Below are positions 19,029 through 28,361 of a stretch of 64,000 nucleotides of DNA, in pieces. Every line of letters begins with the position of its first letter. Position 1 is the stretch's first letter. The translations under genes were made by a program, and so were the position numbers. Where the stretch lies: assembly GCF_007164725.1 (NCBI RefSeq), contig NZ_AP019697.1, forward strand, positions 177,501 through 241,500, given 5' to 3'. The notes beneath the pieces are model-generated. The model had not been told where the DNA came from, made no database searches, and worked only from the letters and a program-made list of their open reading frames with translations. This DNA comes from Dialister hominis (GTDB lineage: Bacteria > Bacillota > Negativicutes > Veillonellales > Dialisteraceae).

Positions 19029-19847
19029 ATGAATATTAAAAAGATTCTTGCAGCAGGGGTTTTGGCACTGGGTGCTATTGGTTTGATGGCTGGATGTGGC
19101 GGAGATCAGAAGTCTGCCGGAAGCGCTGCTAAGTCAGCTGCTGCAGGCGCTAAGCCGACAAAGATTGTAGCTGGTATGGATGATACCTTCGCTCCGATGG
19201 GGTTCCGTGATGACAGCGGTAAGATCGTAGGCTTCGATATCGATATGGCAAATGCGGTATCCAAGGAAATCGGTGTTCCGATTGAATTCAAGCCAATCGA
19301 CTGGGCTTCCAAGGAAACGGAACTGAATTCCGGTAAGATCGATGCCATCTGGAACGGCTTCACCATGACTCCGGAAAGACAGAAGAAGCTTGGTTTCACA
19401 AAACCTTACATGGATAATACTCAGGTCTACGTCGTTCTGGCTGACAGCCCGATCAAGACACAGGCTGAACTGAAAGGAAAGAAACTGGATATCCAGGAAG
19501 CTTCCACGGCGGAAGCTGCTCTGAATAAGGATCCGGCTCTGAAGAATTCCTTCTCTGAAGTCAAGGCTTATCCTGATCTTGCTTCCTGCTTCATGGATCT
19601 GGAATCCGGACGCTGCGATGCAATCCTGGCTGACTCTGTCCTGATTGAATACTACATGACTAAGAAACCTGGAACATTCAGAGAACTGGATGGCGTTGTT
19701 TCCAAAGATACATTCGCTATCGGCGTCAAGAAAGACAACCAGGCTCTGATCGATCTTCTGAATGAAGGCATTGAAAAGGTAAAAGCAAGCGGCGAAGCTG
19801 CTAAGATTTCCGAAAAATGGTTCGGTAAAGATGTTATTCTGAAATAA
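19029..19847 (+). CDS. Polar amino-acid ABC transporter, substrate-binding lipoprotein
   Basis: A 272-residue family-3 solute-binding protein. A lipoprotein signal peptide ends in the lipobox LMAGC (Cys about 23), and an Ala/Ser/Gly/Lys-rich linker follows. The mature part has the usual amino-acid pocket segments, MDDTFAPMGFRDDSGKIVGF with FDIDMANAV and NGFTMTPERQKKLGFTKPY. The ATG at 19029 is 6 nt after AGGGAGAG; the ATG at 19023 touches that site. It heads a transporter operon with permease and ATPase. Similarity is to cystine/glutamine-type binders; the exact ligand is not certain. Confidence 0.92.
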   Translation: MNIKKILAAGVLALGAIGLMAGCGGDQKSAGSAAKSAAAGAKPTKIVAGMDDTFAPMGFRDDSGKIVGFDIDMANAVSKEIGVPIEFKPIDWASKETELNSGKIDAIWNGFTMTPERQKKLGFTKPYMDNTQVYVVLADSPIKTQAELKGKKLDIQEASTAEAALNKDPALKNSFSEVKAYPDLASCFMDLESGRCDAILADSVLIEYYMTKKPGTFRELDGVVSKDTFAIGVKKDNQALIDLLNEGIEKVKASGEAAKISEKWFGKDVILK

Positions 19848-19862
19848 TTCCCTTTAAGGGAT

Positions 19863-19909
19863 AAACGAAGAGGCAGAGCGGGAGGTTTCCTGTTCTGCCT
19901 TGCTTCGTT
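19863..19909 (+). terminator. Intercistronic hairpin after the binding-protein gene
   Basis: AACGAAG-AGGCAGAGCGGG pairs with CCTGTTCTGCCT-TG-CTTCGTT around a short loop, with only a weak T tail. It lies in the 180-nt gap before the permease and is the kind of hairpin that partly terminates or protects mRNA, giving excess binding protein. The function is inferred. Confidence 0.55.
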
Positions 19910-20031
19910 CATATCTAGCCAGTTTGTAAATTTTGTCACTCTATCTTGTTAAAAGGATGAAGTCAGTGTATGATATTCATACATGATCAAAAACGGCACT
20001 GCCGTAAATTCCGGAATGTAAGGAGCCGATG

Positions 20032-20679
20032 ATGGATTATATCATTCACATTTTGCCAAATATGATTCAAGGTCTGGGCGTTTCTGCCAAGATTTTCCTT
20101 TTTACCATAGTGCTGTCACTGCCAATCGGTGTACTTCTCGCCATGGTCCGCATCTCGAAGGTGGGGCTTTTCCGCCGTCTGGCCGCCATGTACATCTACG
20201 TCATGAGAGGCACGCCTCTGATGCTGCAGATCATGTTCATTTACTATGGCCTTCCTTTGATGCTGAATATCCAGATCAATGATTTCCCGGCGGCCATCCT
20301 GGCTTTCGTAGCGAACTATGCTGCATACTTCGCTGAAATATTCCGAGGCGGCATCCAGTCGATCAGCAAGGGCCAGTATGAAGGCGCCAAGGTTCTTGGC
20401 TTTACGTATAAGCAGACGATGTGGCACATCATCCTTCCTCAGGTCGTCAAGCGCGTCATCCCGCCTCTTGGCAACGAAACCATCACGCTTCTGAAGGATA
20501 CCTCTCTTGTATACATTCTTGCTATGAACGACCTCATGCGCGTCACCCGTGCTTTCGTTCAGCGCGACTTCGATACAACGCCGTTCCTTGTAGCAGCTGT
20601 TTTCTACCTGCTCTGCACGGCTATCCTGACAAAGATTCTGGCATACATTGAAAAACGCTATGCCGTTTATGAAGACTGA
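20032..20679 (+). CDS. Polar amino-acid ABC transporter permease
   Basis: A 215-residue HisM/GlnP-type inner-membrane permease. About five hydrophobic helices are seen. MRGTPLMLQIMFIYYGLPL is the typical early segment, and the coupling motif EGAKVLGFTYKQTMWHIILPQ (EAA loop) faces the ATPase. The ATG at 20032 has AAGGAG at the right distance; an ATG 3 nt earlier is possible. It is followed 12 nt later by the ATPase gene and works with the upstream lipoprotein. Confidence 0.93.
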   Translation: MDYIIHILPNMIQGLGVSAKIFLFTIVLSLPIGVLLAMVRISKVGLFRRLAAMYIYVMRGTPLMLQIMFIYYGLPLMLNIQINDFPAAILAFVANYAAYFAEIFRGGIQSISKGQYEGAKVLGFTYKQTMWHIILPQVVKRVIPPLGNETITLLKDTSLVYILAMNDLMRVTRAFVQRDFDTTPFLVAAVFYLLCTAILTKILAYIEKRYAVYED

Positions 20680-20691
20680 TGAGGTACTGCG

Positions 20692-21450
20692 ATGAGCTTT
20701 ATTGAAATGAAAGATATTGTGAAGGTTTATGGCAAACTCACCATTCTTCATAAGGTCAATATGAGTCTTGAAAAAGGGGAAGTCATCTCCATCATCGGGC
20801 CATCCGGTGCCGGCAAGAGTACTCTCCTCCGCTGCCTGAATCACCTTGAAACGATCCAGGGAGGATCCATTCTTGTCGACGGCGATTATCTCGCGGAAGA
20901 AAAGAATGGAGAAGTCATCTACGCCAATGAAGTAAAGTCCAAGGAAATTTTGGGAAAGATGGGCATGGTATTCCAGTCCTTCAATCTTTTTCCGCATATG
21001 ACAGTCCTGGATAACATCATGGCCGCTCCGATTTATGTCAAAGGCATGAAGAAAGAAGAAGTTCTTCCTATTGCCGAGAATCTTCTGGATAAAGTAGGAC
21101 TTCTGAATAAGAAGAACATGTATCCTGGAAGCCTTTCCGGAGGGCAGAAACAGCGAGTCGCTATCGCAAGAGCTCTTGCCATGAACCCGGAAATCATGCT
21201 CTTCGACGAACCGACATCTGCTCTTGATCCTGAACTGACAGGCGAAGTTCTGAAAACCATCCAGCAGCTGGCTGACGAAAACATGACCATGGTCATCGTC
21301 ACCCACGAAATGGCCTTCGCCAAATCTGTTTCCGACAGGATCCTCTTCATGGTAGACGGAAAAGTAGAAGAAGAAGGCACCAGCGAGCAAGTCTTCGAAC
21401 ATCCAAAGAGCGAAAGGACCAAGGCATTCCTGAAGTCTATATTGAAATAA
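20692..21450 (+). CDS. Polar amino-acid ABC transporter ATP-binding protein
   Basis: A 252-residue ATPase of the GlnQ/HisP group. Walker [16 protein letters not shown] (about 37-51), Q-loop in [12 protein letters not shown], signature [15 protein letters not shown], Walker [14 protein letters not shown] and the switch His in VTHEM are complete. It energises import through the upstream permease. The gene ends the operon, and a strong intrinsic terminator follows 21 nt after the stop. Confidence 0.96.
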   Translation: MSFIEMKDIVKVYGKLTILHKVNMSLEKGEVISIIGPSGAGKSTLLRCLNHLETIQGGSILVDGDYLAEEKNGEVIYANEVKSKEILGKMGMVFQSFNLFPHMTVLDNIMAAPIYVKGMKKEEVLPIAENLLDKVGLLNKKNMYPGSLSGGQKQRVAIARALAMNPEIMLFDEPTSALDPELTGEVLKTIQQLADENMTMVIVTHEMAFAKSVSDRILFMVDGKVEEEGTSEQVFEHPKSERTKAFLKSILK

Positions 21451-21471
21451 AAGCAATAAGTAAAGAAGCAG

Positions 21472-21497
21472 CCGCACTCGAAAGAGTGCGGTTTTTT
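21472..21497 (+). terminator. Terminator of the amino-acid ABC operon
   Basis: CCGCACTC and GAGTGCGG form a perfect 8-bp stem around GAAA, followed by six T. Confidence 0.95.
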
Positions 21498-21499
21498 GC

Positions 21500-21760
21500 A
21501 TTTGACCTTGCCCTGGAAGGGAAGGTACCGGCGGAGCCGGGGGATGAGTTGCATTTCCTCAGTCGAAGACTGGTATAAGGCTCTTTTTATAAACACACAA
21601 TACGACTTCGCGCTGCTCGAAGAACCTTTTCATATTTTAAAGTGCTATGAATACTGCACCCCTTTTCCGGCAACAGCCGAAAGCCGGTACTCCTTCCCCG
21701 CTGGGGCAGGTCAAAGTCCTCGGACGCGGTTTTGACGGATATTATCAAAACAGATTTAAT
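21500..21760. repeat. Mosaic hairpin repeat cluster 3
   Basis: A plus-oriented module starts with TTGACCTTGCCCTGGAAGG. Its H1 slot holds CCGGC/GCCGG around GGA and its H2 slot holds CAGTC/GACTG around GAA, on either side of GGATGAGTTGCATTT. A minus-oriented module follows, with a long-loop hairpin CCGGC/GCCGG (about 21667-21690) and the word CTTCCCCGCTGGGGCAGGTC. The remaining 120 nt up to the glycosyltransferase show no gene. Confidence 0.8.
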
Positions 21761-21907
21761 TTAATCTTCTTTTATTTCGATATTTCAGAATGACAGTATG
21801 ATGAAGTGCATTTATAATAAATACATGACTTATGAAAATAGTTTATTGATTAATTAGGAAGTGTTTATAGGAGCGATTGGCCTGATTTGAAAATAGGGAG
21901 AATTGCA

Positions 21908-22837
21908 ATGCAGTTGTTATCATTGGTGGTGCCTTGTTTTAATGAGGAAGCCACGATTCAGACTTTTTATGATGAGGTCATGAAGTATGAGGATAGAATC
22001 GATGCGGAGCTGGAATTCTGTTTTATTGATGACGGAAGTACAGACAGGACCATAGAGATTCTTCGTGATCTTCATAAAAAAGATTCCAGGGTTCATTATG
22101 TTTCTTTTTCCAGAAACTTCGGGAAAGAAGCAGGGCTTTATGCCGGGCTTTCTATGGCTAAGGGAGACTATGTAGCTACGATGGACGTGGATCTTCAGGA
22201 TCCTCCGGCTCTTCTCCCAGATATGTGGCGTCTCTTGCATGATCCGATCGAAGACTATGACTGTGTCGCGACGAAGAGGACGACCAGAAAAGGAGAGCCT
22301 GCTATTCGCTCTTTCTTTGCCAGGCAGTTCTACAAAATCATCAATAAGCTTTCTAAAACGCAGATTGTTGATGGCGCCAGAGATTTTCGCATGATGTCTC
22401 GTCAGATGGTGAATGCCATCGTAGCGGATGGAGAATATAACCGTTTCTCCAAGGGGATTTTCAGCTGGGTTGGTTTTAAGACGAAATGGCTTTCTTATGA
22501 GAATATTGAAAGAAGCGCTGGTCATACGAAGTGGTCCTTCTGGAAGCTTTTCCAGTATTCGGTTGATGGTATTCTTGCTTATACGACAATCCCTTTGTAC
22601 TTATCTTCTGTCATGGGAATTGCTATGTGTGGTATTTCCTTCCTGGCACTTATATTCATCTTTATTCGTGCTATGATTGCAGGAGATCCTGTGGCAGGCT
22701 GGCCTTCTCTTGTATGTATCATTACGCTCCTCGGTGGCCTTGTCCTGATGAGTCTTGGCATCATTGGCCTTTATATTGCAAAGATTTATCTGGAAACAAA
22801 GAAGAGGCAGCTCTATATTGTAAGGGAAGAGGAATGA
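21908..22837 (+). CDS. Family 2 glycosyltransferase (GtrB/DPM1-like)
   Basis: A 309-residue membrane-associated glycosyltransferase that would move a sugar from a nucleotide donor to undecaprenyl phosphate. The GT-A domain (1-230) has VVPCFNEEATIQ, FIDDGSTDRT and the DxD-like MDVDLQDPP; two hydrophobic helices at about 235-260 and 270-295 anchor it, as in GtrB. The ATG at 21908 follows GGGAG at 8 nt. It looks intact in a region where most other glycan genes are broken. It may serve LPS or teichoic-type decoration; the sugar is unknown. Confidence 0.9.
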   Translation: MQLLSLVVPCFNEEATIQTFYDEVMKYEDRIDAELEFCFIDDGSTDRTIEILRDLHKKDSRVHYVSFSRNFGKEAGLYAGLSMAKGDYVATMDVDLQDPPALLPDMWRLLHDPIEDYDCVATKRTTRKGEPAIRSFFARQFYKIINKLSKTQIVDGARDFRMMSRQMVNAIVADGEYNRFSKGIFSWVGFKTKWLSYENIERSAGHTKWSFWKLFQYSVDGILAYTTIPLYLSSVMGIAMCGISFLALIFIFIRAMIAGDPVAGWPSLVCIITLLGGLVLMSLGIIGLYIAKIYLETKKRQLYIVREEE

Positions 22838-22957
22838 AACTTATATAATTTTTGGTGTGCAGGATTAGAGTAATGATATGATATTTTCGCTATGCTATAC
22901 TTATAATTATTACATTTGCATTTTAAGACGAAACAAATTTGATCTGGGGGAGATCAT

Positions 22958-23437
22958 ATGGATTCAGAGGTTCAGCGTGGTATGGAATCAATAAAATCAG
23001 AAAATCAGGCAGGGAGTGCCTTGATTCAGACACTTCTTTTCTTGGCAGGAGATTATGTGGCCCTTGTTTTGGCAGGCGTTTTTTCACTTTTTATCAGGAA
23101 TGAGTTAATTACGAGAACAGTATTCCACGTATCGCCTGCTTATCTTTATTTATGGGTGCCGCTCGTTTTCATGGCATTTATCTTTTACGAAGGTCTTTAT
23201 TCCTGGAGATACTTGACTTATGAGATAACGAAAAAACTTATCTTCGCTTCTTTAGGAGACATAGTTTTTGCTGTCGTCCTCATGTTCTTCACTCATATTG
23301 CTGGTGATGTTTCCCGCTTGTTTGTCTTTCTTTATGGGATACTTGCATACATGCTTCTCTGCATTTTTCGGGTCATTATCAGCAGGATGATGAAGAAAAT
23401 GAGTTTCTTCCAGACACCAGTTCTCATTGTAGCCTGC
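22958..23437 (+). pseudogene. Undecaprenyl-phosphate sugar phosphotransferase (WbaP-like), N-terminal fragment
   Basis: About 160 codons of the N-terminal membrane domain of a polyprenyl glycosylphosphotransferase: four to five hydrophobic helices, SWRYLTYEITKKLIF between them, then FRVIISRMMKKMSFFQTPVLIVA, where the CoA-binding-like (Rossmann) domain begins. The gene is cut there by the IS1634 left end at 23438, and the catalytic bacterial-transferase domain is absent. The open frame continues about 15 codons into the IS. It would have started glycan-lipid synthesis and cannot do so in this form. Confidence 0.82.
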
Positions 23438-25205
23438 AGTCCCGTGATTTTATATCTAGGAAGTATTTGGGCTGCCGGCTAAGAATCCGATAAATACTGG
23501 TATTTTTATTATATTTTCACCAACAAACGGCTTGAAAATTCCTTCTGATAGGTATATAATTATATCTAGCAAGGAGGAGATTTCTATGGATATGCCGGCT
23601 AATGCCAAGATGCAGACTATCTCAGGAAAAAAGTATGTCTTTATTGATACTCCCTATTGGAATGCAGAGAAGCATCGCGGGGAGCACAAGCGCCGCTATA
23701 TTGGTAAAATAGTTGAAGGACAGTTTGTTCCGAATGGGAAGTATCTGCTGTCACTGGAGAAGTCCGGGACAATAAAGCCTGGGCCGATTCCCGCCACAGA
23801 ATGCAAGCGGCAGTTTTATGGGGCCACTTATCTTCTTGACCAAATCGGTGACAAACTGGGAATTGTGGATGATTTGAAGGCTTCCTTCCCCGATAGGTAT
23901 AAGCAGCTCTTGTCTCTTGCCTATTTCTTTGTCCTGGAGGAAGGCATGTCTGCTTACCGTCTCCGTAAGTGGGCGTTGACTCATAAGCATCCCTATGGCC
24001 GGGATATCCCCTCCCAGCGGATCAGTGATCTGATGGGCTCTATTGATGAGGCTTCAAAGATGAATTTCTTCCGCAGGCAGGCCAAGCGCAGGGCGGAGAA
24101 GGAGTACCTTGCTTTTGACACCACATCAATTTCCTCCTATTCTGAGCTGATTAAATTAGCCAAGTATGGAAAGAACAAGGAAGGAGACCACCTTCCGCAG
24201 GTTAATCTTGCTTTGTTGTATGGGGAAGTTTCACGGCTTCCGGTTTATTTCCGCAAGCTTACAGGAAATACGGCAGACGTCAGTTTGATACGGAATCTAA
24301 TGCTGGACATCGATTTCCTGGATATGAAGAAGCTGAGCTTCGTTATGGGCAGAGGCTTCTACAGTGAGAAGAACATTAATGACCTGATGAAGCGCCATTA
24401 TAAGTTTCTCATAGGCATCCGCTGCGGGTTAAAAATTGCAAGAAAGCATCTGGACGAGATTCGTGGAGAGAAGATGATCAGCTGGGAAAATTACCACGAT
24501 GATGTGGGGCTGTATGCCATGAGCTTCACTGATGAATGGGACTATAGGGAAGAGCAGCCAAGGACGGGGAAATGTATATGTGACAAGCGGAGAGTCTATG
24601 TCCATATATACTTCAACGACCAACGCTGTACCGATGAGCGGCTGAGCTTTGCCAGGTATCTGACCTGTCTGCAGGATGAACTTAAAAGCGGCAGGAAGAC
24701 AGACGGGCACATGAAGGACTATGACAAATACTTCATAGTGACCGAAACGCCTAAGAGGGGACTGCACATTGTCCCCAAAGGTGATGCAATTCGTGAGCGC
24801 CAGCGCGATTTCGGCTATTTCGTCCTGCTGACCAATGGGATAAAGAATCCGGTGGAAGCCATAAAGCTCTACCGTGTGAGAGACCTGATTGAAAAAGCTT
24901 TTGCAAACCTGAAGGAACGGCTGGATATGAGGCGCATGTCCGTCTCCTCCTCCGAGAATTTCGAAGGAAAACTCTTTGTCCAGTTTCTGGCCCTAATCTA
25001 CCTTTCCTACATCAAAAAGCAGATGGATGAGAAGGGCCTGTACAAGAAGTACACGATGCAGACACTGCTGGATGACTTGGATATAATTGAGCTTTACCAG
25101 CAGCCGGGGAGGGCCCATCACCTTTCAGAGATAACGAAGAAGCAGATAGCTCTATATGACGCAATGGGAGTCCCATTTCCGAAATAGATATAATTTCACG
25201 GGACT
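23438..25205 (+). mobile_element. IS1634-family (IS4-like) insertion sequence
   Basis: A 1768-bp element with imperfect inverted repeats: AGTCCCGTGATTTTATATCT at the left (23438 on) and, inverted, AGTCCCGTGAAATTATATCT at the right (ending 25205). Flanking bases do not form an evident target duplication, and the two sides belong to different broken genes (a sugar phosphotransferase and an acyltransferase). Loss of the DNA between two copies is a plausible reason. Confidence 0.85.
23586..25187 (+). CDS. IS1634-family transposase, probable catalytic mutant
   Basis: A 533-residue DDE transposase. The first catalytic Asp is in AFDTTSISSYS (about 178), and the YREK-type element with the Glu is YRVRDLIEKAFANLKERL. 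The second acidic residue normally lies in a DRGFYS motif; here the codon is GGC and the motif reads VMGRGFYSEKN. An Asp-to-Gly change at this place should abolish strand transfer. Everything else looks intact, so it may be a recent loss. The ATG follows AAGGAGGAG. Confidence 0.88.
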   Translation: MDMPANAKMQTISGKKYVFIDTPYWNAEKHRGEHKRRYIGKIVEGQFVPNGKYLLSLEKSGTIKPGPIPATECKRQFYGATYLLDQIGDKLGIVDDLKASFPDRYKQLLSLAYFFVLEEGMSAYRLRKWALTHKHPYGRDIPSQRISDLMGSIDEASKMNFFRRQAKRRAEKEYLAFDTTSISSYSELIKLAKYGKNKEGDHLPQVNLALLYGEVSRLPVYFRKLTGNTADVSLIRNLMLDIDFLDMKKLSFVMGRGFYSEKNINDLMKRHYKFLIGIRCGLKIARKHLDEIRGEKMISWENYHDDVGLYAMSFTDEWDYREEQPRTGKCICDKRRVYVHIYFNDQRCTDERLSFARYLTCLQDELKSGRKTDGHMKDYDKYFIVTETPKRGLHIVPKGDAIRERQRDFGYFVLLTNGIKNPVEAIKLYRVRDLIEKAFANLKERLDMRRMSVSSSENFEGKLFVQFLALIYLSYIKKQMDEKGLYKKYTMQTLLDDLDIIELYQQPGRAHHLSEITKKQIALYDAMGVPFPK

Positions 25206-26111
25206 TCAGGATAAAAAGGTTAATGTCAGGAGAATTCTGCTGTTACTATCCACGCTATTTTTCTATTCATGGGTCATCTTACTTTTTGCCAGGATTGAAT
25301 TTCCGGAAATGGTTACACGGGATACCATAAAAATAAGTTTAATCCCTATTTTTTATGGCTTAAATTGGTTTGTGTCCTGTTACATCCTTTTCACGCTATT
25401 TATCCCGTTTATCAATAGTTTTTTGACTTCCTTGAGCAAATACAGGTATCTTTCTTTTCTACTGATATTATTTACCGTATATGCAGTACTCCCTGTCATC
25501 GGGATGAATAATTTCATAAATGGCAATAGAATGATGTTCTTTTTGGTCGTTTACTCTATTGGCGGGTATCTGAGACTGCATTGCCAGGACAAAATAAAGA
25601 GTATTTATCATACAAAATACAGGAACATATTGATTGCTGCTTTGATTCTTATTTTGCTCGGCAAAGGTGCATTGGAAATGTTAGGTGTTATTCTTAATAA
25701 GCCTAACGCTATAATAACTAAGCCGTCACTCTATTTTGGCGAAGTTGTTGGGATACCACTTGCAACGATTATATTCCTGACTTTTGCGACAATGAAAATG
25801 CGTTATAACAAGTATATAAATATGTTGGCAGAAACCGTGCTTGGGGTGTACTTAATGATAACGAACTTTTCACGCAGACGATTATATGGGATCATATATT
25901 CCCAAATCTGAATTATATAACGAGTGATTATTATTTATTATTTTGGGCAGTTAAGATCTTGGGTGTATTTATTGTATGCAGCGCGATAGACTTCTTAAGA
26001 GGAAAGTATATTGAGCCGCATATTGAAAGGTTTATAGATCGTCATTTTGACTCATGGCTTGGATATTGGAATCGGATAGTTCTTAAGGCGAGAGCTGTGA
26101 TTCATATTTAA
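25206..26111 (+). pseudogene. Acyltransferase family 3 membrane protein, truncated and frameshifted
   Basis: The remains of an O-acyltransferase (OafA/Acyl_transf_3-like) of the inner membrane: hydrophobic helices with YGLNWFVSCYILFTLFIPFI and LAETVLGVYL, the usual late motif. The N-terminal part with the catalytic His is lost at the IS1634 right end. A frameshift near 25860 breaks the frame after GVYLM. The continuation DNELFTQTIIWDHIF...DFLRGKYIEPHIERF runs to a stop at 26111. Such enzymes acetylate surface polysaccharide. Confidence 0.8.
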
Positions 26112-26116
26112 AGCTA

Positions 26117-26160
26117 AAGAAGCTCATCATTCTGAAAGTTGGATGGTGAGCTTCTTTTTA
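26117..26160. terminator. Terminator between the acyltransferase relic and the chromate transporter genes
   Basis: AAGAAGCTCATCAT pairs with ATGGTGAGCTTCTT around a 12-nt loop, then TTTT. The A-rich left side also makes it usable for the minus-strand operon. Confidence 0.85.
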
Positions 26161-26183
26161 TATTTTATTAATTTAATTTCTTC

Positions 26184-26750
26184 CTACAGTCCAAATGCTA
26201 TTCCTGCTGCGGCGGAGGCTATGATGTAGAAGAAGGGGTGTTTTTTGAATTTGACTAGTGTGTAGTAGACGACGGCGGCTAGGATGATGCATTTCCAGTT
26301 GAAGATGGATGCTATGGATCCTGTGGCTTTGAAGGTGTCCATGTGGAGGAGGGCTACTTTGACTACGCCTATTTCAGCCGCTGCAATGAGGGCTGTGGAG
26401 GCGGGGCGGAGGCCATAGAAGATGCGGGCTACGGCCTGGCTGGTCCTGAATTTGTTGAGGACGGAGTAGATGGCGGAGATGATGAAGATGGCCGGGATGG
26501 TGAAGGCGATGACGGCTGTGACGCCGCCCAGGACGCCGGTGGTGAGGTAGCCGGCGTAGGTGGCCATGTTGACGCCCAGGGGCCCCGGGCAGGATTCAGC
26601 GACGGCGATCATGTTGGCAATGTCGGATGTGGTGTACCAGCCTGTGCGCTGGCCGATGTCGGTGATGAAGGGGAGGGCTGCGAGACCGCCACCGATGGCG
26701 AAGAGGCCTGTTTTAATGAATTCCCAGATGAGGCTTAAGTAAATGGTCAT
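26184..26750 (-). CDS. chrA: Chromate transporter, half-size subunit (C-terminal partner)
   Basis: A 188-residue CHR-family membrane protein, half the size of a full ChrA. The domain signature GGGLAALPFITDIGQRTGWYT is near the N-terminus, and ESCPGPLGVNMATYAGYLTTG follows. About five hydrophobic helices are predicted. It overlaps the preceding half by 4 nt (ATGA), so the two are translationally coupled and probably form a heterodimer. The physiological substrate outside chromate resistance is unclear. The low-identity pair is typical of the short-chain CHR group. Confidence 0.9.
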   Translation of the reverse strand: MTIYLSLIWEFIKTGLFAIGGGLAALPFITDIGQRTGWYTTSDIANMIAVAESCPGPLGVNMATYAGYLTTGVLGGVTAVIAFTIPAIFIISAIYSVLNKFRTSQAVARIFYGLRPASTALIAAAEIGVVKVALLHMDTFKATGSIASIFNWKCIILAAVVYYTLVKFKKHPFFYIIASAAAGIAFGL

Positions 26751-27307
26751 TTTTCACTGCCTCCTTTGATGGATTTGTCGGCATAGGGCTTCATGAAGTA
26801 GCCTACGGCAGCTGCGATGAGTACGGAGATGACGGGGGAGAATGGGGCAAAGAGGGCAAGGGCGAGGATCGCGAGGAAGATGAAGAACATGCCTTTGTCT
26901 TTGACGGATTTCTTCCCGAGTTTGATAACGGCATCGAGGATGAGGATGCAGACGCAGGCGCGGATGCCGGCGAAGGCGTGGACGACGATGGGGTTGTTCT
27001 CGAACTGCGTTAGGAAGAGGGCGATGATGGATATGATGACCATGGATGGGAAGATGGTGCCGAGTGTGGCGAAGACGCCTCCCCAGAAGCCTTTGAGTTT
27101 GAGGCCAATGAACGTGGCAACGTTGACGGCGATCATGCCGGGCGTGACCTGGCTGATGGCATAGTAATCCATGAGGTCGTCCTCAGTCGCCCAGTGGCGG
27201 TCCTCGACAATTTCTCTCTGAAGAATCGGCAGGACGGCGTACCCTCCGCCGAAGGTGACGGCGCTGCATTTGGCGAAGACGAGGAAAAGTTCCAGAAGTA
27301 GTTTCAT
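26747..27307 (-). CDS. chrA: Chromate transporter, half-size subunit (N-terminal partner)
   Basis: A 186-residue CHR-family protein. GGGYAVLPILQREIVEDRHW and ISQVTPGMIAVNVATFIG are the matching domain signatures, followed by several hydrophobic helices. It is the first gene of the pair and faces a divergent LysR regulator across 122 bp. That arrangement suggests regulation by that LysR protein. The anion transported is not readable from sequence. Confidence 0.9.
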   Translation of the reverse strand: MKLLLELFLVFAKCSAVTFGGGYAVLPILQREIVEDRHWATEDDLMDYYAISQVTPGMIAVNVATFIGLKLKGFWGGVFATLGTIFPSMVIISIIALFLTQFENNPIVVHAFAGIRACVCILILDAVIKLGKKSVKDKGMFFIFLAILALALFAPFSPVISVLIAAAVGYFMKPYADKSIKGGSEK

Positions 27308-27351
27308 TTTAATCGGTCCTTTCTTACGAGGGTGATTGCGCTCTCTTTTCG

Positions 27352-27392
27352 ATACTTGTATGATAGCAGGTAAGGAAGCATATTTAAAATAT
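27352..27392. promoter_or_regulatory. Candidate operators between chrA and the lysR gene
   Basis: Two palindromes lie in the divergent spacer: ATACTTGTAT (27352-27361) and ATATTTAAAATAT (27380-27392). LysR proteins commonly bind such AT-rich dyads (T-N11-A type) between divergent genes. Binding is inferred. Confidence 0.45.
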
Positions 27393-27429
27393 CTATTTTT
27401 TTACAAACCATACGAAAGGGCTATGGATC

Positions 27430-28341
27430 ATGGATATCAAGCAGCTGAAATATTTCGTGGCAATTATTGAAGGGGGGACCATCACGGGCGCGGCAAAGCT
27501 CCTTCATGTTTCGCAGCCGCCTCTTTCGAATCAGATGCGTTTTCTGGAAAATGAGCTGGGCGCTGAGCTTTTCAGGCGAGGGGCCAGGCACATCACTCTC
27601 ACGGAGGCGGGCGAGGTGCTGTACCGCTATGCGGTGGAAATCCTGGAGCTGGAACATGTGGCGAAGGAGGAAATCGGATCGATGCGCGCGGGGCAGAAGG
27701 GAAATCTCCGGCTCGGCCTTGTCTCTTCGTGCGCTTCGAATGAACTTTACGATGAGCTCCGTCTTTTCCATAAGGACTTTCCGGAAGTGCATGTAAAACT
27801 TTTTGAAGGAAATACGTATGAGCAGATGGAAATGCTCCGGAAAGGAAAGGTGGATGTCGCTGTCCTCCGCACGCCTTTCCCATCGTATGGCCTCGAGAGC
27901 GTGACAATCCGTCATGACAGGATGGCGGTCGCCGCCGCAAAGGGAAAGCTTCCGGTGACGAATGGCACTCTCACTCTCAAAGCGCTTGAGAAACGTCCGA
28001 TCATCATTTACCGCCGCTGGGAGAAGCTGGTGCTCGATGAATTTGAAAAAGAAATGGCGGTGCCGGAAGTCTACTGCGTGACGGACGATGCAAGGACGAG
28101 TCTCCAGTGGGCGGAAGCCGGAATCGGGATTGCGATTGTTCCTGAGTCGATCCTCGCCTGGGGCAAGAATCTGGAGACGGCCTTCCTTGCTGAAAAGAAT
28201 CTTGCGTCTTCTCTTTCCCTCGTCAAGCGCCGCGGTCAGCTGGCGAGCCGCGTGGCGGAATCGTTCTTCCGTTTTTTCAAGGAAGAGGAGGAGCGCGTCG
28301 AGGCAGAAAGACGATCGAGGGAAGGGATTTCAGATAAATAG
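27430..28341 (+). CDS. LysR-family transcriptional regulator
   Basis: A 303-residue LysR activator/repressor. The N-terminal winged helix (MDIKQLKYFVAIIEGGTITG and AKLLHVSQPPLSNQMRFLE) occupies residues 1-60, and a periplasmic-binding-like effector domain follows from about 90. It is divergent from the chromate-transporter pair and likely controls it and itself. Its effector is unknown. It ends in a charged tail (EEEERVEAERRSREG). The ATG chosen gives the canonical MDIKQLKYF start. Confidence 0.93.
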   Translation: MDIKQLKYFVAIIEGGTITGAAKLLHVSQPPLSNQMRFLENELGAELFRRGARHITLTEAGEVLYRYAVEILELEHVAKEEIGSMRAGQKGNLRLGLVSSCASNELYDELRLFHKDFPEVHVKLFEGNTYEQMEMLRKGKVDVAVLRTPFPSYGLESVTIRHDRMAVAAAKGKLPVTNGTLTLKALEKRPIIIYRRWEKLVLDEFEKEMAVPEVYCVTDDARTSLQWAEAGIGIAIVPESILAWGKNLETAFLAEKNLASSLSLVKRRGQLASRVAESFFRFFKEEEERVEAERRSREGISDK

Positions 28342-28361
28342 AAAGTTTTCAATTCTGTATA

